A stretch of 64,000 bases of DNA. It comes from Aquihabitans sp. G128. GTDB taxonomy: Bacteria > Actinomycetota > Acidimicrobiia > Acidimicrobiales > Iamiaceae. The stretch lies in NCBI RefSeq assembly GCF_019048865.1, contig NZ_CP077604.1, positions 3,844,001-3,908,000 on the forward strand. The letters are read 5' to 3'. The translations under genes and the position numbers were made by a program. Shown here one piece after another: positions 60,967 through 64,000 of this stretch; the first letter of the stretch is position 1; every line of letters starts with the position of its first letter. The notes under the pieces were generated by a model, which was not told the DNA's origin, made no database searches, and saw nothing but the letters and a program-made list of their open reading frames with translations.

Positions 60967-62054
60967 ACACCAAGAAGCTGGTCGGCCTCGGGGCCACCGC
61001 CCTCGGCATCGGCGCAGCGGCAGCCGGCGCCTACCGCGCCACCCACCCGCGCGACGCCCAGGGCCCGGTCACGCCGGAGGCCGGTCGGCGCGCGCCCGGC
61101 TCGGTGCCCGATGCGCTGCTGGACCTGCCGGCCGACGTCGTCCACCACGAGCTGGGCACGCCCGACGGCGGGGTGGTCCACGCCATCGAGCGGGGCCAGG
61201 GCCGGCCGCTCGTGCTGCTCCACGGCATCACCCTGCGGGCCGACGTGTGGGCGCCCCAGTTCCACCAGCTCGCCGACCGCTTCCGGGTCATCGCCGTCGA
61301 CCTCCGCGGCCACGGCAGCTCCCGGGCCGGCAGCGACGGCTACGGCATCCCCCGCCTGGCCGCCGACCTCGCCACCCTGCTCGTGGGGCTCGACCTGCAC
61401 GACGCCATCGTCGTCGGCCACTCCATGGGCGGCATGACCGCCATGCAGTTCTGCGGCGACTTCCCCGAGGTGCTGGCCGAGCGGGTGGCCGGGCTGGTCT
61501 TCGTGGCCACCCGCGCCCACCAGGTCATGCCGCCCTACGTCGACCGGCTCGCCAAGCGCCTCGTGGGCTCGGGCCAGCGCCGCCTCGACGGCGGTCGGGA
61601 GCTGCCCGCCCGGGCGGCGGTGAACGAGCGCATCGTGCGGGCGGCCTTCGGCGACCGCCCCTCGAAGAAGGCCATCGCCGTCGTGGCCGAGATGGGCCGG
61701 TCGATGGACGCCCGGGCGCTCATCCCGTCGGTCGACGGCCTCATCGACCACGACGCCCGTGCCGCGCTGCGCGCCACCGACACGCCGTCGCTGGTGGTCG
61801 TGGGCACCCGAGACCTGCTGACCCCGGTGCCGTCGGGCCGCCACCTCGCCCACCTGCTGCCCCACGCCGAGCTCGTGGTGCTGCCCAAGGCCGGCCACCA
61901 GCTCATGCAGGAGCGGCCCACGGAGCTGGCCGAGCTCATCGACGCCTTCGCCGCCAAGCTGGCCGGGCGCCAGCCGTCGGTGTCCGCCGCGGTCGACGCC
62001 TCCGCCGGGCCCGTCGACGCCGACCAGGTCGAGGCCACCCCCGAGCCCGCCTGA
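60963..62054 (+). CDS. Alpha/beta hydrolase with N-terminal membrane anchor
   Basis: 363 residues from GTG 60963. The first 25 residues (KKLVGLGATALGIGAAAAGA) form a signal-anchor-like helix. VLLHGITLRADVW is the HG loop, VVGHSMGGMTAMQF the nucleophile elbow, VVGTRDLLTP the acid and LPKAGHQLMQE the His. It is a complete catalytic triad hydrolase of unknown substrate. It sits between alr and tsaE, where many actinobacteria also carry a hydrolase. Confidence 0.85.
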   Translation: MNTKKLVGLGATALGIGAAAAGAYRATHPRDAQGPVTPEAGRRAPGSVPDALLDLPADVVHHELGTPDGGVVHAIERGQGRPLVLLHGITLRADVWAPQFHQLADRFRVIAVDLRGHGSSRAGSDGYGIPRLAADLATLLVGLDLHDAIVVGHSMGGMTAMQFCGDFPEVLAERVAGLVFVATRAHQVMPPYVDRLAKRLVGSGQRRLDGGRELPARAAVNERIVRAAFGDRPSKKAIAVVAEMGRSMDARALIPSVDGLIDHDARAALRATDTPSLVVVGTRDLLTPVPSGRHLAHLLPHAELVVLPKAGHQLMQERPTELAELIDAFAAKLAGRQPSVSAAVDASAGPVDADQVEATPEPA

Positions 62055-62103
62055 CCGGCCCGGTCGTTGCGGTCCGGGTCGGGGCGGTCACTACGATCGG
62101 ACG

Positions 62104-62166
62104 GTGCACCCCGTCGCCCCTGCCCCCGCCTCCACGGCGCTCCGGCACCGGCGGTCGGCACCGTGA
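62104..62166 (+). other. Possible 20-residue leader reading frame before tsaE
   Basis: GTG 62104, 6 nt after a TACGAT hexamer (62092-62097), opens a frame VHPVAPAPASTALRHRRSAP whose TGA overlaps the tsaE GTG 62163. It may be a leaderless uORF that couples to tsaE, or chance. Confidence 0.3.
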
Positions 62167-62681
62167 GGCCCCAGGCCCAGGTGGCCCGCACCGCCTCCGC
62201 CGCCCAGACCCAGACCCTCGCCGCCGCCCTCGCCGGCCTGTGCGGGCCGGGCGACCTGATCGTGCTGGCGGGCGACATGGGAGCCGGCAAGACGGCCTTC
62301 GCCCAGGGCTTCGCGCTGGGGCTCGGCATCGCCGACCGGGTGACCAGCCCCACCTTCACCATCGTGCGGGAGTACGCCGGCGGGCGCCTGGCCCTGCACC
62401 ACCTCGACGTGTACCGGCTCGACCAGCTGCGGGAGGTCCTGGAGCTGGGCGTGAGCGAGATGCTCGACGAGGAGGCGGTGATGCTGGTCGAGTGGGGCGA
62501 CGCCGTGCTGCCGGCCCTGGGCGACCAGTACCTCGAGATCCGCATCTCCTTCGGCGAGGGCGACGACGACCGACGGCTGGAGATCTCGCCTCGCGGCCGC
62601 CTGTGGGCCGCCCGCGAGCGGGTGCTGGGCGAGGCCCTCGCCAGCTGGACCGAACCTGAACCAGGAGACCCATCGTGCTGA
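62163..62681 (+). CDS. tsaE: tRNA t6A biosynthesis ATPase TsaE
   Basis: 172 residues from GTG 62163. The P-loop is LAGDMGAGKTAFAQGFALGL, followed by SPTFTIVREYAGG and HHLDVYRLDQLREVLELGV, then EWGDAVLPALGDQYLEI. It works with TsaB and TsaD to make N6-threonylcarbamoyladenosine at tRNA A37. It overlaps tsaB by 7 bp. Confidence 0.95.
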   Translation: MRPQAQVARTASAAQTQTLAAALAGLCGPGDLIVLAGDMGAGKTAFAQGFALGLGIADRVTSPTFTIVREYAGGRLALHHLDVYRLDQLREVLELGVSEMLDEEAVMLVEWGDAVLPALGDQYLEIRISFGEGDDDRRLEISPRGRLWAARERVLGEALASWTEPEPGDPSC

Positions 62682-63371
62682 TCCTCGGCCTCGAGAGCGC
62701 CACCGCGCAGGTGGGCTGCGCCATCGGCGGCCACGAGGGCGTGCTGGCGTCGTCGCACTCGGCGCGGCAAGCGCCACGCCGAGAACCTCACGCCGGCCGT
62801 CGAGTTCGTGTGCCGCCAGGCCCGCGTGGAGCTGTCGGAGATCTCGTGCGTCGCGGTCGACCACGGCCCGGGCCTCTTCACCGGCCTCCGCGTGGGCGTC
62901 GCGTCGGGCAAGGCCATCGCCCAGGCCCTGCGGGTGCCCATGATCGCGGTGTCGAGCCTGGACCTCCTGGCCTTCCCCCTGCGCTTCACCGATCGGCGGA
63001 TCGCAGCGGTCATCGACGCCCGGCGCGGCGAGGTGTTCTGGGCCTTCTACCGGCAGGTGCCGGGCGGCATCCAGCGCATCAGCGAGCCCACCGTCGGCTC
63101 GCCCGACGAGCTGGCGGCCGAGCTGCTGGCCCAGCACGGCGACACGATCCTGGCCGGCGACGGCGCCATCCGCTACGCCGAGCACTTCGCCCAGCGGCCG
63201 GGCGTCGAGCTGGCCGGCGGCGACCACGCCTATCCCTCGGCGCGCTCCCTGGTGCAGCTGGCCCACGCCAAGGCGCTCCGCGAGGACTGGGTGCGGCCTC
63301 ACGAGATCGAGCTGCTGTACCTGCGCAAGCCCGACGCCGAGATCAACTGGTCCATGCGGGCGGGCGCCTGA
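62675..63371 (+). CDS. tsaB: tRNA t6A biosynthesis protein TsaB (one frameshift)
   Basis: About 232 residues from GTG 62675 (MLILGLESATAQVGCAIGG) when one extra base near 62765 is removed, which joins ASSHSA to GKRHAENLTPAVEFVCRQAR. The rest is normal: VDHGPGLFTGLRVGVASGKA, IDARRGEVFWAFY. TsaB is the scaffold of the TsaBDE complex. Because it is usually essential and its operon partners are intact, a sequencing error is likely. Confidence 0.92.
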
Positions 63372-63413
63372 TGGCCGCCGCACCCCGTGCCCTCCGGCCG
63401 ACCGGGCGCTGAC

Positions 63414-64000
63414 GTGGCCGGCAACGTCGACGGCCGCGCGCCGTCCGGTCTGGTGGTCACCGTGTCGCCCATGCGCCGCCGGCACCTGCGCGCCATCCTG
63501 GCCATCGAGGCCCAGGTGTACCCCCGGCCCTGGTCGTCGCGGCTCTTCGAGGACGAGCTGGAGCGGGGCGGGCGGGTCTACCTGGTGGCCCGCGTCGGGC
63601 CCACCGTGGTGGGCTACGCAGGCCTCCTGATGATCGCCGACGACGGCCACGTGGCCACCGTGGCGGTCGACCCGGTGTGGCAGGGCCACCGCGTGGCCAC
63701 CCGGCTGCTGGCGGAGCTGGTGCGCCAGTCGCAGCGGCTGGGCGCCAACCAGCTGACGCTGGAGGTGCGCATGTCGAACGTGCGCGCCCAGGGCCTGTAC
63801 CGCCGGTTCGGCTTCGCCCCGGCCGGCGCCCGCAAGGGCTACTACGGCGACAACGGCGAGGACGCCCTCGTCATGTGGGCCCACGAGATCGGCAGCGACG
63901 ACTACCAGGCCCGGCTCGACGCGATCGACGCCGACCTGGTCCCGGCCACGGCCCGACTGGGCTTCGACGCACCCGTGGGCGTCGGAGCGGGAGCGGGCGA
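63414..64000 (+). CDS. rimI: Ribosomal-protein alanine acetyltransferase (partial, C-terminus outside window)
   Basis: About 195 residues visible from GTG 63414, running off the right edge. The GNAT fold has LVVTVSPMRRRHLRAILAIE, YPRPWSSRLFEDEL, GYAGLLMIADDGHVATVAVD and the acetyl-CoA loop VWQGHRVATRLLAELVR. VRMSNVRAQGLYRRFGFAPA and GYYGDNGEDALVMW are RimI-type. It acetylates the N-terminus of S18 in E. coli; in actinobacteria it is often next to tsaB and tsaD. tsaD would be expected just beyond the window. Confidence 0.93.
   Translation, partial: MAGNVDGRAPSGLVVTVSPMRRRHLRAILAIEAQVYPRPWSSRLFEDELERGGRVYLVARVGPTVVGYAGLLMIADDGHVATVAVDPVWQGHRVATRLLAELVRQSQRLGANQLTLEVRMSNVRAQGLYRRFGFAPAGARKGYYGDNGEDALVMWAHEIGSDDYQARLDAIDADLVPATARLGFDAPVGVGAGAG

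Noticed and set aside
1..64000. Insertion sequences, integrases, attachment sites or prophage genes that would explain the island
   Set aside because: No transposase, recombinase or matching terminal repeats were found by reading; transfer of the island remains unproved.

Overview
The window is a very GC-rich actinobacterial chromosome segment. The ribosomal gene order, SigJ-type sigma factor, frequent GTG starts, leaderless TANNNT promoters and a cell-wall/tRNA-modification cluster (glmM, glmS, acpS, nnrD, alr, tsaE, tsaB, rimI) suggest a member of the Acidimicrobiia (Iamia/Ilumatobacter-like). That placement is an inference from content, not from a search.

Layout. (1) Positions 1-24001 hold a cell-surface or secreted-glycan modification island. 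It contains two radical SAM proteins (one cut by the window edge), an AsnB-type amidotransferase, SAM methyltransferases, a large GT-C-like membrane protein, a carbamoyltransferase with a DUF5989-like peptide and a membrane-SGNH protein, five PhyH-type dioxygenase domains, a sixth predicted Fe/2OG oxygenase, a family 2 glycosyltransferase, one ABC-2 permease (Wzm-like) and two Wzt-like ATPases with C-terminal carbohydrate-binding-type domains. (2) Positions 24204-36710 hold the S10-spc-alpha superoperon from rplC to map, without rpsJ at its head. (3) Positions 36722-39147 hold a TetR/MFS cassette. (4) Positions 39239-42547 hold infA, rpmJ, rpsM, rpsK, rpsD, rpoA and rplQ, ended by a strong hairpin. 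(5) Positions 42566-44738 hold a sigJ/FAD-oxidoreductase pair. (6) Positions 44934-49178 hold truA and a run of metabolic genes. (7) Positions 49267-50228 hold rplM-rpsI. (8) Positions 50340-64000 hold peptidoglycan-precursor and tRNA t6A genes: glmM, a CPA2 antiporter, a giant GlmS-like protein, a 25-residue membrane peptide, acpS, nnrD/E, a CBS protein, alr, hydrolases, tsaE, tsaB and rimI, which is cut by the window edge.

How the genes work together. The island looks like an ABC-transporter-dependent glycan pathway. Nucleotide-sugar-linked units would be aminated, methylated, hydroxylated, carbamoylated and exported through Wzm/Wzt. This is inferred from gene neighbourhood; no substrate can be read from the sequence. 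The remainder is core translation, secretion and envelope-precursor metabolism, with accessory cassettes placed at the joints of the ribosomal superoperon.

Caution. At least nine single-base frameshifts occur, including in glmM and tsaB, which are normally essential. They sit mostly in G/C runs or GC repeats and are most simply read as sequence errors. The affected genes are annotated as single genes with the break marked.
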